Notes under the pieces: model-generated
What the model saw: only the letters and a program-made list of their open reading frames with translations
Told to the model about the DNA's origin: nothing
Database searches by the model: none
In this document: positions 27,983-36,803 of the stretch, in pieces
Layout of the letters: the number at the start of each line of letters is the position of its first letter
How positions within the stretch are numbered: position 1 is the stretch's first letter
From: Deltaproteobacteria bacterium
Lineage (GTDB): Bacteria > JADJOY01
Length of the DNA stretch: 64,000 bases
Assembly (NCBI GenBank): GCA_016713535.1
Contig: JADJOY010000028.1
Span: 62,001-126,000 of the forward strand
Reading direction: 5' to 3'
Translations under genes and position numbers: made by a program

Positions 27983-30664
27983 ATGAACCGATCGAAACCC
28001 GCCCGCCGACTCCTCCCGATCGCCGCGCTGCTCGGCTCCTTCACCGGCACCGCATGCGTCTCCGATCAACGTCCCGAAGCACCGGCAATCCTGCGCGACA
28101 CGTTCATGATCGACGACGACGTGCGCTTCACCCACCCGTACGTGCCCGGGCATCGCACGACGATCGACGGTCGCGTCGCGGCGCAGGTGCAGGGCTCCGG
28201 CGTGCTGAACGTCTACCTCTTCGCGCCGGAGAAGCTCGCGAGCCCGATCCTCACGGGACCGCCAGGACCGGAGCTGCTCGCCGACCCGACTCCGGTGCAG
28301 CTCACGTTCCCGCCCGAGATGGCCGGGATGACGAACGGCCACACGGCCCTCTGCGACGCACCCGGCCTCGGTCCGGACGGTACGTCCAACCCCTATCCCT
28401 GCGGGCCCGACTCGGCGCACGACTGCTACGACTTCAAGCTCGTCAACACGACCTCGGAGAGCATCGCCGGCGCCCAGTTCTGGGGCACGCCCATGCACGT
28501 CGAGGTCGCGAACCCGAAGACGGCGGAAGCGCACATCGTGGAGGCGCGCTTCGGCACGCCCGTGAAGGGCAGCTTCCTGCCGCTCACGAACGACTTCCCG
28601 GAGCTCTCGGTCACCTCCGACGGCCGTCTCCTGACCGGTCGCGCGGGCGGCGCCCCGCGCGCCTGGACCAACCCGGTGACCGGCGAGACGCTCGTCCGCC
28701 AGTACGAGCTCGGCTACTACCTGCTGCCCGAGGACGCCGAGCCATGCGACGTCACCAGATGGACGACCTACACGCCCATGTCCCACGCGCCGTTCGACCC
28801 GCGGATGAAGGGTCGCTACGGGCTCGCGGCGTATCCCTTCCGCGACACCGAGGGGAACCCGATCGAGGACGGAGAGGACATGGGCGGCACGTACCCGTGG
28901 GTCGATCGCGCCGGCAAAAACGTGTTCATCGCCGCCGTGCCCGGCCGCATCGCCGAGCAGTCGCAAGTGGTGTTCCCGCGCCGCTGCGTGACCGAGGGCT
29001 GTGAGCAGTACGGCGAGCAGACCGACTGGGACCGCGGCTTCATGGTGGCGGGGCTCTGGACGCACGGGAAGCTCGTCCATCTCGACGCGCTCATCAACAA
29101 CCTCGACTGGGCGGCGCCCGTCGATCCACTCGGGCACCACTGGGTGTCGCTCTACAGGGACGCCGAGGGTGCCGACGTCGAGGTGCGGATCGGCGGGGGA
29201 CGCGGCGGCCCGGGCCCGACCAGCCGGAGGCCGCCCGGCTTCTCGGGCAACGAGAACATCCTCGACTCGATGGAGCACCTGCACAACCACCAGGCGAAGG
29301 CGCGCACGGTGACCCCGCGCGACGTCGTGTGGGTGATGGGCACGGGGCTCGGCACCGACGAGATCGTCTTCGACGACTACCTCGACCCGAACGCCTTCAT
29401 CGTGTCGAACATGCAGGGGTCGATCACGCAGTTGCGTGACCCGAACGGTGCCACCTACAGCATTCCGAAGTACTGGAACGGTCAGGTGCGCGTCTTGCTC
29501 GCTCCGATCCGCCTGCTCGAGGAGCTCTACGTCCTCGTGCCGGACGCGGTCGAGGAGGTCCATCTCCAGAACGCGGCGACCTCGCTCGCCTGGAACGTGC
29601 CCACCTACGGGCTCGTTGCCGCCGGCACGGGGCGCGTCGAGCCGACGGCGATCGGCGGCATCAAGGGCAAGGGCTTCTGGCTCGACGGGCTCGACACCGT
29701 CACGTACGACGTCCCCGCGCAGACGCGCGTCATCGACGAGACCGACTGGTTCGTCGCCATCCACCTCGACTCGCGCGCGCCCGACGACGCGCCGCGCACC
29801 GTCGCGCGCTTCCCGGACGGCACCGAGATCGCCCTCGCCGGCCGCACCGTGCAGTACCTGGTGGGCGACGAGACCGTGCACGAGGTCGAGCTGCCCACCG
29901 GCGAGCCCGGCTCGGGCTGGTTCCACCTCGCCCTGCGACTCACGCTCGGGAACCGCCGGGTGACCCTGCTCCACGACGGCTACCCGCTCGACCGCTTCGA
30001 GGCCGACACGCCGCTGTTCACGATGGCCCCCGGCGCGTTCACGCTCGGCCGCTTGGGCGCCGAGCGCGCGGGCTTCGAGGGCTGGGTCGACGAGCTCAAG
30101 GTGCTCGCCCACGCCGTGAACCCCGAGGTCGCCTGCAACCACGCCTTCGGCACCCTGGTACGCGTCGACGACCACGACGGCTGGCGCGATGTCGCGGGTC
30201 GCTATCCGGCGTGGGCCCACGCCGAGGTCGCGGCGGCAGCCGGCGACGGAGCCGGCGGCACGAGCTCCGCGTGCTTCCACGACTACTCGGCCGATTACGC
30301 GGCCCACCTCCGCAACCGTCCGGCGGGCACGAGCGGCCTCCGCGAAGCGATCAACTTCCCCGAGGGCCCGCTGCGCGCCGGCGTGCCGCGCCCCGACTCC
30401 ACGTCGAACGCGTTCTGCCGCGACTGCCATCACGCGAGCGGTCAGGGCGGCCTGTCGATCGGGGCGCTCGCCCGCGACCCGAACACCCCGGCCGAGCTCG
30501 ATACGCGCCGCCAGCCGCTGCAGCCACCCCCTCGCGTCTTCGGCAACATTCCCGCGCACTGGGTCGCGCCGGGTGCCGGTCCGGGCAGCCCCGCAGAGGC
30601 GTTCCGAGCGCCGCCCGAGGGCGTGCTCGTCGATCCCTGGCTGCTCGAGGGCCCCCGCTCCTAA
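27983..30664 (+). CDS. large lipoprotein with LamG-like region and CXXCH haem motif
   Basis: This is an intact 893-residue protein of no recognised family. The lipobox cysteine is at residue 25 (SFTGTACVSD). A large beta-rich N-terminal half has several Cys and His residues, including HLHNHQAKARTV. Then comes a concanavalin/LamG-like segment (FWLDGLDTVTYDVPAQTR ... GWVDELKVLAHAVNPE). The C-terminal region carries FCRDCHHASGQGG, a single CXXCH c-type haem attachment motif at about residues 812-816. The start at 27983 begins the signal peptide. It is divergent from the TetR-esterase operon. The stop codon lies at the edge of a 117-bp repeat. A surface-exposed redox or binding role is possible, but no function is established. 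Confidence 0.7.
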   Translation: MNRSKPARRLLPIAALLGSFTGTACVSDQRPEAPAILRDTFMIDDDVRFTHPYVPGHRTTIDGRVAAQVQGSGVLNVYLFAPEKLASPILTGPPGPELLADPTPVQLTFPPEMAGMTNGHTALCDAPGLGPDGTSNPYPCGPDSAHDCYDFKLVNTTSESIAGAQFWGTPMHVEVANPKTAEAHIVEARFGTPVKGSFLPLTNDFPELSVTSDGRLLTGRAGGAPRAWTNPVTGETLVRQYELGYYLLPEDAEPCDVTRWTTYTPMSHAPFDPRMKGRYGLAAYPFRDTEGNPIEDGEDMGGTYPWVDRAGKNVFIAAVPGRIAEQSQVVFPRRCVTEGCEQYGEQTDWDRGFMVAGLWTHGKLVHLDALINNLDWAAPVDPLGHHWVSLYRDAEGADVEVRIGGGRGGPGPTSRRPPGFSGNENILDSMEHLHNHQAKARTVTPRDVVWVMGTGLGTDEIVFDDYLDPNAFIVSNMQGSITQLRDPNGATYSIPKYWNGQVRVLLAPIRLLEELYVLVPDAVEEVHLQNAATSLAWNVPTYGLVAAGTGRVEPTAIGGIKGKGFWLDGLDTVTYDVPAQTRVIDETDWFVAIHLDSRAPDDAPRTVARFPDGTEIALAGRTVQYLVGDETVHEVELPTGEPGSGWFHLALRLTLGNRRVTLLHDGYPLDRFEADTPLFTMAPGAFTLGRLGAERAGFEGWVDELKVLAHAVNPEVACNHAFGTLVRVDDHDGWRDVAGRYPAWAHAEVAAAAGDGAGGTSSACFHDYSADYAAHLRNRPAGTSGLREAINFPEGPLRAGVPRPDSTSNAFCRDCHHASGQGGLSIGALARDPNTPAELDTRRQPLQPPPRVFGNIPAHWVAPGAGPGSPAEAFRAPPEGVLVDPWLLEGPRS

Positions 30665-30780
30665 ATGGGCCACCACGATCTGGATCGCCCTTGCGCCGAA
30701 CGGGCTGGAGGGCGGCGCTTCGTCGCCGCCGAAGCCGATGGGACGCCGAGACCGGTCGCTACGAATCGTGACGTTGCATA
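30664..30780. repeat. about 117-bp repeat, copy 1, containing a family-1 REP palindrome
   Basis: This is nearly identical to 58626-58741 in the same orientation. The central palindrome GGCGGCG-CTTCGT-CGCCGCC at 30703-30736 is flanked by GGCT and AGCC. The element begins at the stop codon of the preceding gene and ends with CGAATCGTGACGTTGCATA. It is too short to code for a protein. It could be a REP-derived or MITE-like unit. Confidence 0.85.
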
Positions 30781-31167
30781 GAGCGCACGTCCGCGATCGC
30801 GAAGCCTCGGGGCCACGAGCGACGTCACGCGCACCATGCCGCCGCAGCGACGAGCTGTGCCGTCGCGGGGTCCGGCACATGGATCCAGCGAAACGCGGCC
30901 CTCGAGCGGATCGCCGAGGTCGGTCGACAGGAGTGGGATCAAGAGTCCGGCTACCGACAGCAGCCCGAGTCGAAAGCTGCATCGGTCGGTACAGGCACGT
31001 GCTCGGAGACGGGCTTCGAGCCCGGGATCGGGCCTCTCGGGAACGCGAAGCGCTGATCGGGTGTCAGGTGTTGAACCGGATGGCAGCGCCCGGGAGGGCG
31101 AGGTCCCGGTGAGTCGCGGCGTGAGCCTTCCACCGAGGAAGGCCGTCGACCGACCTGGTCGCGCTTC
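30781..31167. other. non-coding gap
   Basis: About 390 bases between the 117-bp repeat and the GDSL esterase gene hold no gene that can be supported. It may contain the esterase promoter, but no clear -35/-10 pair is visible. Confidence 0.4.
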
Positions 31168-32502
31168 ATGCAACAATGCCCCATGATTCGGCGTGCGCCG
31201 CCGCAAAGCTCACCGTGGGCCGGACGGTGGCTCGCCCTCTCACTCGCGGTGACCGCGCTGCTCGCGCACGGGGCCTGTGGCGACGACTCCTCGGGCGCGT
31301 CGGGGGATCGCTGGGTCTCGGCGTGGCAAGCGCCACCCTCGGATGCGGCGATGCCCGTCGACATGCGGCTCCGCCCGCTGTTCGCGGGCGGGGCGCAGAC
31401 CTTTCGATCCGTGATCTCGCCGCTCGGCTCCGGCCAGACGATCCGGCTCCATCTCTCGAATCGTTTCGGTCGCAACCCGATCACGTTCTCGGCGGTTCGC
31501 ATCGCTCGCCAGACCAGCGGCGCCGCGATCGACGGGCGCAGCAACGTGCGGGTTCGGTTCGGGGGCACCGAGACCGTCACGATTCCCGCCGGAGCAGACG
31601 TCGTCAGCGATCCGCTGCGCTTCGCGTTCCGGAGCTTCGAGCATCTTTCGGTCAGCCTCGCCACGCCCGACGCGCCGGCCGTGCCGACGCACCACTTGCA
31701 GGCCCGACAGCACAGCTACGCGACCGATCCGGACGCGGGCGACCACACGGCGGACGTCGACGAGACCTCCTTCACGCAGGCGGTCATCCTGCGTCCGTTC
31801 GTCACCGGGCTCGACACCCTGGCGTCCGAGTCGACGTCGGTGGTCGTGACCCTCGGCGACTCGCTCACGGACGGTGTGCAGGGAACGCCCTACCTGATCG
31901 AGGACCCCGAAACACTCGACCTCGATCAGCGTTATCCGGACTTCCTTCGCCGTCGGCTCGAGGCGGCGGACTTGCCCGTGTTCGTCTCCAACGCGGGAAT
32001 CGGCGGCAATCAGGTGGTGCACGACAGCGTGCTGACTCCCTCGGAGGCCGCGCTCCATCGCGTCGAGCCCGACGTCCTCGACCAGGCCGGGGTCACGGAC
32101 GTGATCTTCTGGGAAGGCATCAACGACATCGGGATCTCCGGGATCGACGCAGCGGAGCTCACCGACGGGTACGCGCAGCTCATCGGGAAGCTCCACGCCC
32201 AGGGCCTCCACGTCGTCCAGATGACGCTCACCCCGTCTGGCACGGCGACCCTGAAATCGTACTCGTCACCGGAAGCGAGCGCCGTGCGCCGCGCCGTCAA
32301 CGACTGGATCCGCACCGAGAGCTCCGCGGACGCCATCATCGACCTGGATGCAATCGTGCAGGACCCGGCGAATCCCGACCGGATCGACCCTGCCTACGAC
32401 GGCGGCGACGGCTTGCACTTCAACTCCGCGGGCTACCAGCGCATCGCCGAGGCGATCGACCTGACCTCACTCGGCGCGCGTCGCTTCACGGCGCGGGACT
32501 GA
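31168..32502 (+). CDS. GDSL/SGNH-family esterase lipoprotein
   Basis: This is an intact 444-residue exported hydrolase with lipobox cysteine 37 (TALLAHGACGDD). All SGNH blocks are present: Ser232 in VTLGDSLTDG, the glycine block NAGIGGNQV, Asn319 in FWEGINDIG, and Asp414/His417 in GDGLHFNSAGY. The roughly 170-residue beta-rich N-terminal domain before the GDSL block is typical of SGNH lipases that act on carbohydrate or acyl esters. A second ATG at 31183 is an equally good start. The gene is convergent with a minus-strand remnant whose stop overlaps its last 17 bases. Confidence 0.88.
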   Translation: MQQCPMIRRAPPQSSPWAGRWLALSLAVTALLAHGACGDDSSGASGDRWVSAWQAPPSDAAMPVDMRLRPLFAGGAQTFRSVISPLGSGQTIRLHLSNRFGRNPITFSAVRIARQTSGAAIDGRSNVRVRFGGTETVTIPAGADVVSDPLRFAFRSFEHLSVSLATPDAPAVPTHHLQARQHSYATDPDAGDHTADVDETSFTQAVILRPFVTGLDTLASESTSVVVTLGDSLTDGVQGTPYLIEDPETLDLDQRYPDFLRRRLEAADLPVFVSNAGIGGNQVVHDSVLTPSEAALHRVEPDVLDQAGVTDVIFWEGINDIGISGIDAAELTDGYAQLIGKLHAQGLHVVQMTLTPSGTATLKSYSSPEASAVRRAVNDWIRTESSADAIIDLDAIVQDPANPDRIDPAYDGGDGLHFNSAGYQRIAEAIDLTSLGARRFTARD

Positions 32503-32800
32503 GCCAGTTCCGCACCGAAGGATGGTCTTCCAGGATCCTACGCACGGGTCCATTCCCACCCGCGCTCGCCGTCGCGGCGTGCTCCACGGCGGCCTCACCA
32601 AAGCGCCCCGTCGAGCCGATCCACGAGACGTTCGATCTCGATCCATGCCCGCACGTCCGGCAGGGCCACAAGGTCGTCCAGGGTGGCAGGCGTTCTGGCG
32701 GGTGACTTCGGCACGCTCGGGCCGACGTAGCCCGGCGTGCTGGCGAACCACGCCCACGTTTCGCCAACATTCCGCGCCCACGCCACCACTGCCAGGGCAC
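32486..32800 (-). pseudogene. hypothetical protein remnant beside the tRNA-like fragment
   Basis: Two adjoining frames read like one natural protein: GALAVVAWARNVGETWAWFA followed by LDDLVALPDVRAWIEIERLV. After a change near 32600 comes GEAAVEHAATASAGGNGPVR, ending in HPSVRNWLSPAP. No start codon precedes it before the tRNA-derived sequence at 32802-32830, so its 5' end may have been lost at the integration boundary. The function is unknown. Confidence 0.35.
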
Positions 32801-32801
32801 C

Positions 32802-32830
32802 GACGGGCTCCAAATCCTCCCGGGGACACC
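32802..32830 (+). repeat. tRNA-Glu 3'-end remnant (candidate attR of a 21-kb island)
   Basis: CAAATCCTCC-C-GGGGACACC matches tRNA positions 11618-11637 at 19 of 20 bases, in the same orientation, and the flanking GACGG also matches with a small gap. A chance match of this length is very unlikely in 64 kb. It is best read as the displaced 3' end of a tRNA left by integration. Confidence 0.6.
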
Positions 32831-32915
32831 CGTACAGCCACATGTGGCTGGAGTGCGACGCGCGACGCCGGATCGCCTCGCTCGGGAAGCGCGGTGAGAT
32901 GTTACGATCCGCGCC

Positions 32916-33383
32916 GTGGATCTCGACCAGACCCTGGCCGTGCTGGCCGAGTTCCAACGAGCAGGGGTCCACTACAAGATCGTCGGAGGCGTTGCTCTCA
33001 ACCTCCACGGATTGCCGCGGGCCACCAAGGATCTGGACGTCGTCGTTGCGCCGACCGAGGACAACGTCGCGCGATTGCGTGCGGCCCTTCATGCCGTGTT
33101 CGACGATCCGACCATCGACGAGATCACCGCCGTAGACCTCGCAGGGGACTACCCCGCCATCCAGTACGTGCCCCCGACGGGGGAGTTCCACATCGACATC
33201 CTCGCACGCCTCGGCGATGCGTTTGGCTACGACGACATCGAGATCGAGCAACGGCAACTGGAGGGGCTCACCCTCCCCGTCGCCACGCCCAGGATGCTCT
33301 ACCGGATGAAACGAGACACGGTTCGCTTGCAGGACAAGGCCGACGCCGAGCGCCTCCGCAAGCGGTTCGACATCGAGGAGTGA
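32916..33383 (+). CDS. AbiEii-like nucleotidyltransferase (putative toxin)
   Basis: This is an intact 155-residue protein with a minimal nucleotidyltransferase core: YKIVGGVALNLHGLPRATKD followed by LDVVV gives the GG...DxD-like pattern, and FHIDILARLGD supplies the third acidic residue. Such proteins are annotated as AbiEii/AbiGii-like type IV toxins. A short partner gene follows with an overlapping or nearly overlapping start. It sits just right of the tRNA remnant. Confidence 0.7.
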   Translation: MDLDQTLAVLAEFQRAGVHYKIVGGVALNLHGLPRATKDLDVVVAPTEDNVARLRAALHAVFDDPTIDEITAVDLAGDYPAIQYVPPTGEFHIDILARLGDAFGYDDIEIEQRQLEGLTLPVATPRMLYRMKRDTVRLQDKADAERLRKRFDIEE

Positions 33384-33385
33384 TC

Positions 33386-33868
33386 GTGCCGGTCCGCCGC
33401 TTCCATTCGGTCGAGGAGATGGAGAGCGCCGTATGGCTCGCGGCGGACGACCCCCGCCTGGCGCGGACGATCGCCCAGGTATGGGCCAGTGCGAGGCGGA
33501 TGGCACCCCGACGGTTCCCAGCGGGCGTGTACAAGCACGCGTCGATCGAGGACCTCAACCGTCTCGAGACCGAGTGGGGTCCCGAGAAATCCAGGGCACC
33601 TCCCGGACGTGAGCCGGCAACACCGGCGAGGCTCGACTCGGATCGGCCGTCCGACACCGATCAACGTGCCAGATCGACCCGAAGCGCCGCGAAGCCCTGC
33701 AGCCATGCCAGGAGGGTGTTCAGACTCCGGATGGTCGGGGACACCATTCCGAAGTATTTGGACTCTCGTCCCTCGCGTCCCACGAGCGGACGTTCGCTCC
33801 GGAACGCTACGGGTCGGGCGTGCTCCGTAACAGAGAGCGGTGGTCCGGTCAGTGCGCCTGCGCGATGA
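33386..33868 (+). CDS. partner of the nucleotidyltransferase, 3' part doubtful
   Basis: The GTG start gives MPVRRFHSVEEMESAVW followed by ASARRMAPRRFPAGVYKHAS and IEDLNRLETEW. This is a short conserved protein that commonly follows such nucleotidyltransferase genes and is expected to be about 75-100 residues. After about residue 75 the sequence becomes low-complexity and crosses GGGGACACCATTCCGAAGTA, a repeat-like motif. A frame error or decay probably hides the real stop. It is presumed to be the antitoxin or partner. Confidence 0.5.
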   Translation: MPVRRFHSVEEMESAVWLAADDPRLARTIAQVWASARRMAPRRFPAGVYKHASIEDLNRLETEWGPEKSRAPPGREPATPARLDSDRPSDTDQRARSTRSAAKPCSHARRVFRLRMVGDTIPKYLDSRPSRPTSGRSLRNATGRACSVTESGGPVSAPAR

Positions 33869-33899
33869 GCCTGACCAAGCTCGGATCGGCTCTGCACGA

Positions 33900-34110
33900 G
33901 TTCGGTTCGTGGGTCGTTCCAACCGCAGGCCGTGCGGCACGAAGGACTCCAGGTCCCGGTCGAACGAGGCCAACGTAGCGCCACGGGAGATCGCAACGGC
34001 CGCGAGGTACGCGTCGTCCACCGAGCTCCGGCGCGACCTTCGTGACCCCTTCACGAGATCGATGAGACGCTCCTCGCTCCTCGGTGGAACTGCCGGCTCC
34101 ACGGACGCGA
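33900..34110 (-). pseudogene. PIN-domain (VapC-type) toxin remnant
   Basis: Only the C-terminal third of a PIN domain is recognisable: VDDAYLAAVAISRGATLASF then DRDLESFVPHGLRLERP, the conserved region around the last acidic residues. No N-terminal PIN half and no VapB antitoxin are visible. It is a decayed toxin fragment. Confidence 0.55.
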
Positions 34111-34116
34111 GGGATG

Positions 34117-35391
34117 CTACGGCGAGTGGTACGTACCGGCGGCCCACGAGGAGGTGGAGTCGGGCGTGTTCACCTGGGCGCCGCCGCTCACCGTCGACGC
34201 GTACCAATCGGCTTCGTTCAGCTCGCCTCCGCTCACGGTCGCGTGGTCGGCGCTCGCGGTGTTGTCGAGTCCGCCGCTCACCGACGACCAATCGCCGCTC
34301 GCGAGGTTCTCGTACCCCCCTGAGACGGTCGCCCACTGCCCGGTCACGTTGTTGTGGTAACCGCCCACCACGGTCGCGAAGGCGCCGGTGGCGGTGTTCG
34401 CGTCACCGTTGAACATCGCGACGTCGCCGCTTCCGACGTTCTCGTTCCCGCCGCAGATCAACGCGCCGTCCTGCGCCTGGTTGCTCGATCCGCCAACGGC
34501 TAACGAGCCCTCGCCGCTCGCGATGCTACCGAGCGATGCGACAACGGTGGCGCCCGCGCCGCTCGCTTCGCTTCCGATCCCGGCGACGACCAACGAGGCC
34601 CTCGCCGCTCGCGGGGTGCTGCCGAGTGACGCGACGACCGCGGCGCCGGGGCCGCTCGCAGTGCTTCCCGCACCGCCCACGGCCAACGCGCCTTCGCCGC
34701 TCGCGAGGGTACCGAGCGATGCGACCGTGGTGGCGCCGGTGCCGCTCGCTTCACTTCCGGTCCCGCCGACGACCAACGAGCCCTCGCCGTTCGCGGTGCT
34801 ACCGAGTGACGCGATGACCGCGGCGCCGGTGCCGCTCGCGGTGCTTCCGGTCCCGCCGACCACCACGGAATAGGACGCCGCGAACGGATCGCCGCTCGAG
34901 CTCGTCGCGGTGTTGTAGGAGCCTCCGGTCGCGGTGGTGAAGTTGGCCCGGGCCTCGTTCGCCCAGCCTCCGAGCACCATCGACGACCCGCCCACGGCCT
35001 GTCCGTATTGCCCGCCGGTCACGTTGGCATAGGGGCCCGTCGATCGGTTCAGCCGACCGCCCAGCACGTTCGCGCTCGGGCCGGCCACTGCGTTCTGGAA
35101 GCCGGTCACCACGCCGCCGCTGCTCGTATAGCTGTGTTCGTCGCCCACCACGAGGTTGTGGGATCCGGTCTTCCCCTTGGGGAACCCGTCCACCGTGTTC
35201 GGTGCGTCGTACCCGATGATGACGTTCCCGAGCCCGTTGACCGTCGACGTCGAGCCCGAACCGTTCCGCACCACGAGGTTGCAGCCGTCGATCACGAAGT
35301 CGTTGCCCACCACCTTGGCCGTACACGCGGCGACCGCGGCCGACTCGCTCACCAGCGCCAACGCCAGCGCTCCCCCGAGAATCGCTTTCAT
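34117..35391 (-). CDS. exported YadA-head-like repeat protein
   Basis: This 424-residue protein has a signal peptide (ILGGALALALVSESAAVAA) and then almost only short GxxNxAxG/ASGxG repeats. They include GGRLNRSTGPYANVTGGQYG, GGYENLASGDWSSVSGGLDN and four tandem 30-residue units of the GSTASGTGAAVIASLGS type. This is the left-handed beta-roll pattern of trimeric autotransporter heads (Hep/Hag, YadA). No membrane anchor or coiled-coil stalk follows, so it is released or bound to another protein. In unit three the frame slips and recovers (net three bases). The predicted role is adhesion or surface display. Confidence 0.65.
   Translation of the reverse strand: MKAILGGALALALVSESAAVAACTAKVVGNDFVIDGCNLVVRNGSGSTSTVNGLGNVIIGYDAPNTVDGFPKGKTGSHNLVVGDEHSYTSSGGVVTGFQNAVAGPSANVLGGRLNRSTGPYANVTGGQYGQAVGGSSMVLGGWANEARANFTTATGGSYNTATSSSGDPFAASYSVVVGGTGSTASGTGAAVIASLGSTANGEGSLVVGGTGSEASGTGATTVASLGTLASGEGALAVGGAGSTASGPGAAVVASLGSTPRAARASLVVAGIGSEASGAGATVVASLGSIASGEGSLAVGGSSNQAQDGALICGGNENVGSGDVAMFNGDANTATGAFATVVGGYHNNVTGQWATVSGGYENLASGDWSSVSGGLDNTASADHATVSGGELNEADWYASTVSGGAQVNTPDSTSSWAAGTYHSP
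34504..34866. repeat. 90-bp tandem repeats within the YadA-like gene
   Basis: Four consecutive units of about 90 bases encode 30-residue blocks such as GSEASGTGATTVASLGTLAS. One unit carries CC and C insertions (around 34590-34620) that together add three bases and shift the frame only locally. This is typical slippage in repeat-rich DNA, or an assembly artefact. Confidence 0.7.
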
Positions 35392-35852
35392 CGAAGCACT
35401 CCCTTTCGCCACGAGGGAATCCCGTGGGCCAAGCGGGACGTTACGTACAGCCGCGCGCGCCTCGCAATCCGCGGGACTTCCGCCTGCCTCCCCGCGCCCG
35501 GCACGTCGCACACCGCCCGTCGGTGCCCTCGTCTGGCACGACGTCGAGCCACCGTGCCGACGTCATGGCGTCTCCCAGCGCAGCCGGTGCGCGACCAACG
35601 AACCGCGTCGGCTGGGGTTTGTACGTTGTTCACGACGTGCAACTCTTGCGTCGGGGTCCCTCGGCCGCGGGGATGCCGGCCCCGATTTCTCAATGGTTTC
35701 CATCATCCAAGTCTGGGTGCGACCCGAGAGCCGCTGGCGTGTGTCTTGCTCTGGGGTAGTCCGAGCGCCGACGAACGGCACTGTTCACACTGACCGTGAC
35801 GCGGATCGGACGCCACGGAACCGTGGCCGGCAACGGCCCAAGGGAGACACAC
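35392..35852. other. divergent intergenic region
   Basis: About 460 bases separate the minus-strand YadA-like gene from the plus-strand small lipoprotein gene, and they should contain promoters for both. No gene or strong palindrome is supported. An AGGGAGA ribosome-binding site lies at 35841-35847 before the lipoprotein gene. Confidence 0.45.
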
Positions 35853-36335
35853 ATGAAGTGGAGCAACTGGGGCACGGCCCTTCCTCTCGTTGTCGCGGCG
35901 TTTGGCTTCGCGGGTTGTGGAGACACCAAGGACCGATTCGGACCAGACGTGAACTTCACGATCAAGGAGGAGCTCGCCAACCAGACGTTCATCTACAACT
36001 TCACCGAAGGGGAGGTACGCATCCGGTACTTCGCCGACGTGGACTCGGTCGTCGGTGTGTCCGTGTCGTCAGACAACGCCTTCTGCGTGGGCATCGTGGG
36101 AACCCCCATCGGCGCAGACAAGTTCCAGATCCTCGGAGCTGCGGCCGATTCCAACAACAACGGCAACTTCCTCGATGAAACGCTCGTTCCCGTGACGCGC
36201 GACTCGACCGGCACCTTCGAGAGCAACGCCGACAAGCTCCTGATCGACATGGAGGCCGTGGTAGCGGGTGTGCCGATTCACTTCGGCGATCGCGGCGACT
36301 TCGTGCGGACCGAAGAGCCCAATCCGCACTGCTGA
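35853..36335 (+). CDS. small lipoprotein, function unknown
   Basis: This 160-residue protein with start MKWSNWGTALPLVVAAFGFAGC has a good lipobox and a purine-rich ribosome-binding site 6 bases upstream. The mature part is beta-rich and acidic (DVDSVVGVSVSSDN, DSNNNGNFLDETLVPVTRD), the latter resembling a calcium-binding DxNxNG loop. A GGGGGC-CTCC-GCGCCCCC hairpin follows within 20-40 bases of the stop and may terminate the transcript. Confidence 0.6.
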   Translation: MKWSNWGTALPLVVAAFGFAGCGDTKDRFGPDVNFTIKEELANQTFIYNFTEGEVRIRYFADVDSVVGVSVSSDNAFCVGIVGTPIGADKFQILGAAADSNNNGNFLDETLVPVTRDSTGTFESNADKLLIDMEAVVAGVPIHFGDRGDFVRTEEPNPHC

Positions 36336-36803
36336 CGCCGTTTCCTCGCGCGGGGGCCTCCGCGCCCCCGTCACCCCAGGCCCGATCGCGATCCGCGATC
36401 GGCAACGCAAGACCCGGCGAGTGGCTCGAGCCGTGTTCGAGGCTCGGGTCACTCGCGGCTGCCTTCGTCGCGAGCGGGTCGCATGTCCGCTTCGCCCCTG
36501 CCCACGGCGGAGGCAACCCAGCGCCCGGCCCCGGCACCACGACGTCCTCCTCGCCACGATCCGGTTTCCCGAGCACGTCTCCGATCGCGCGGCTCACGAC
36601 GGGGATCGGCTCGCACCGCGACTCCCTGGGGCGAAGCGGTCCTGGCGCTCTTCTTCGCGCCCACCCGCGCTGGCGATGGCCGACGCTGGCTCGCCGACCT
36701 CGCGGGATCCGCCCGATCCTGATTAGCTGACGGCGCACCGCAACCCGATCCCGTGGCACTCGACCGCTCAGCCCGGCTCGAGGGCCTCCCGCCGGAGGTG
36801 ACG
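36336..36803. other. non-coding gap with possible terminator hairpin
   Basis: About 470 bases hold no supported gene. The GC hairpin near 36352-36372 could be the end of the lipoprotein transcript, although no T-run follows it. Confidence 0.35.

Noticed and set aside
30661-31000. Minus-strand frame with a hydrophobic stretch (LGLLSVAGLLIPLLSTDLGD)
   Set aside because: It reads through the 117-bp repeat and has no clear start or family signature. It is probably chance in GC-rich DNA.
34117-35391. Tandem repeats considered as a CRISPR array
   Set aside because: The repeats are 90 bp, contiguous and coding, without spacers. They encode beta-roll protein units.
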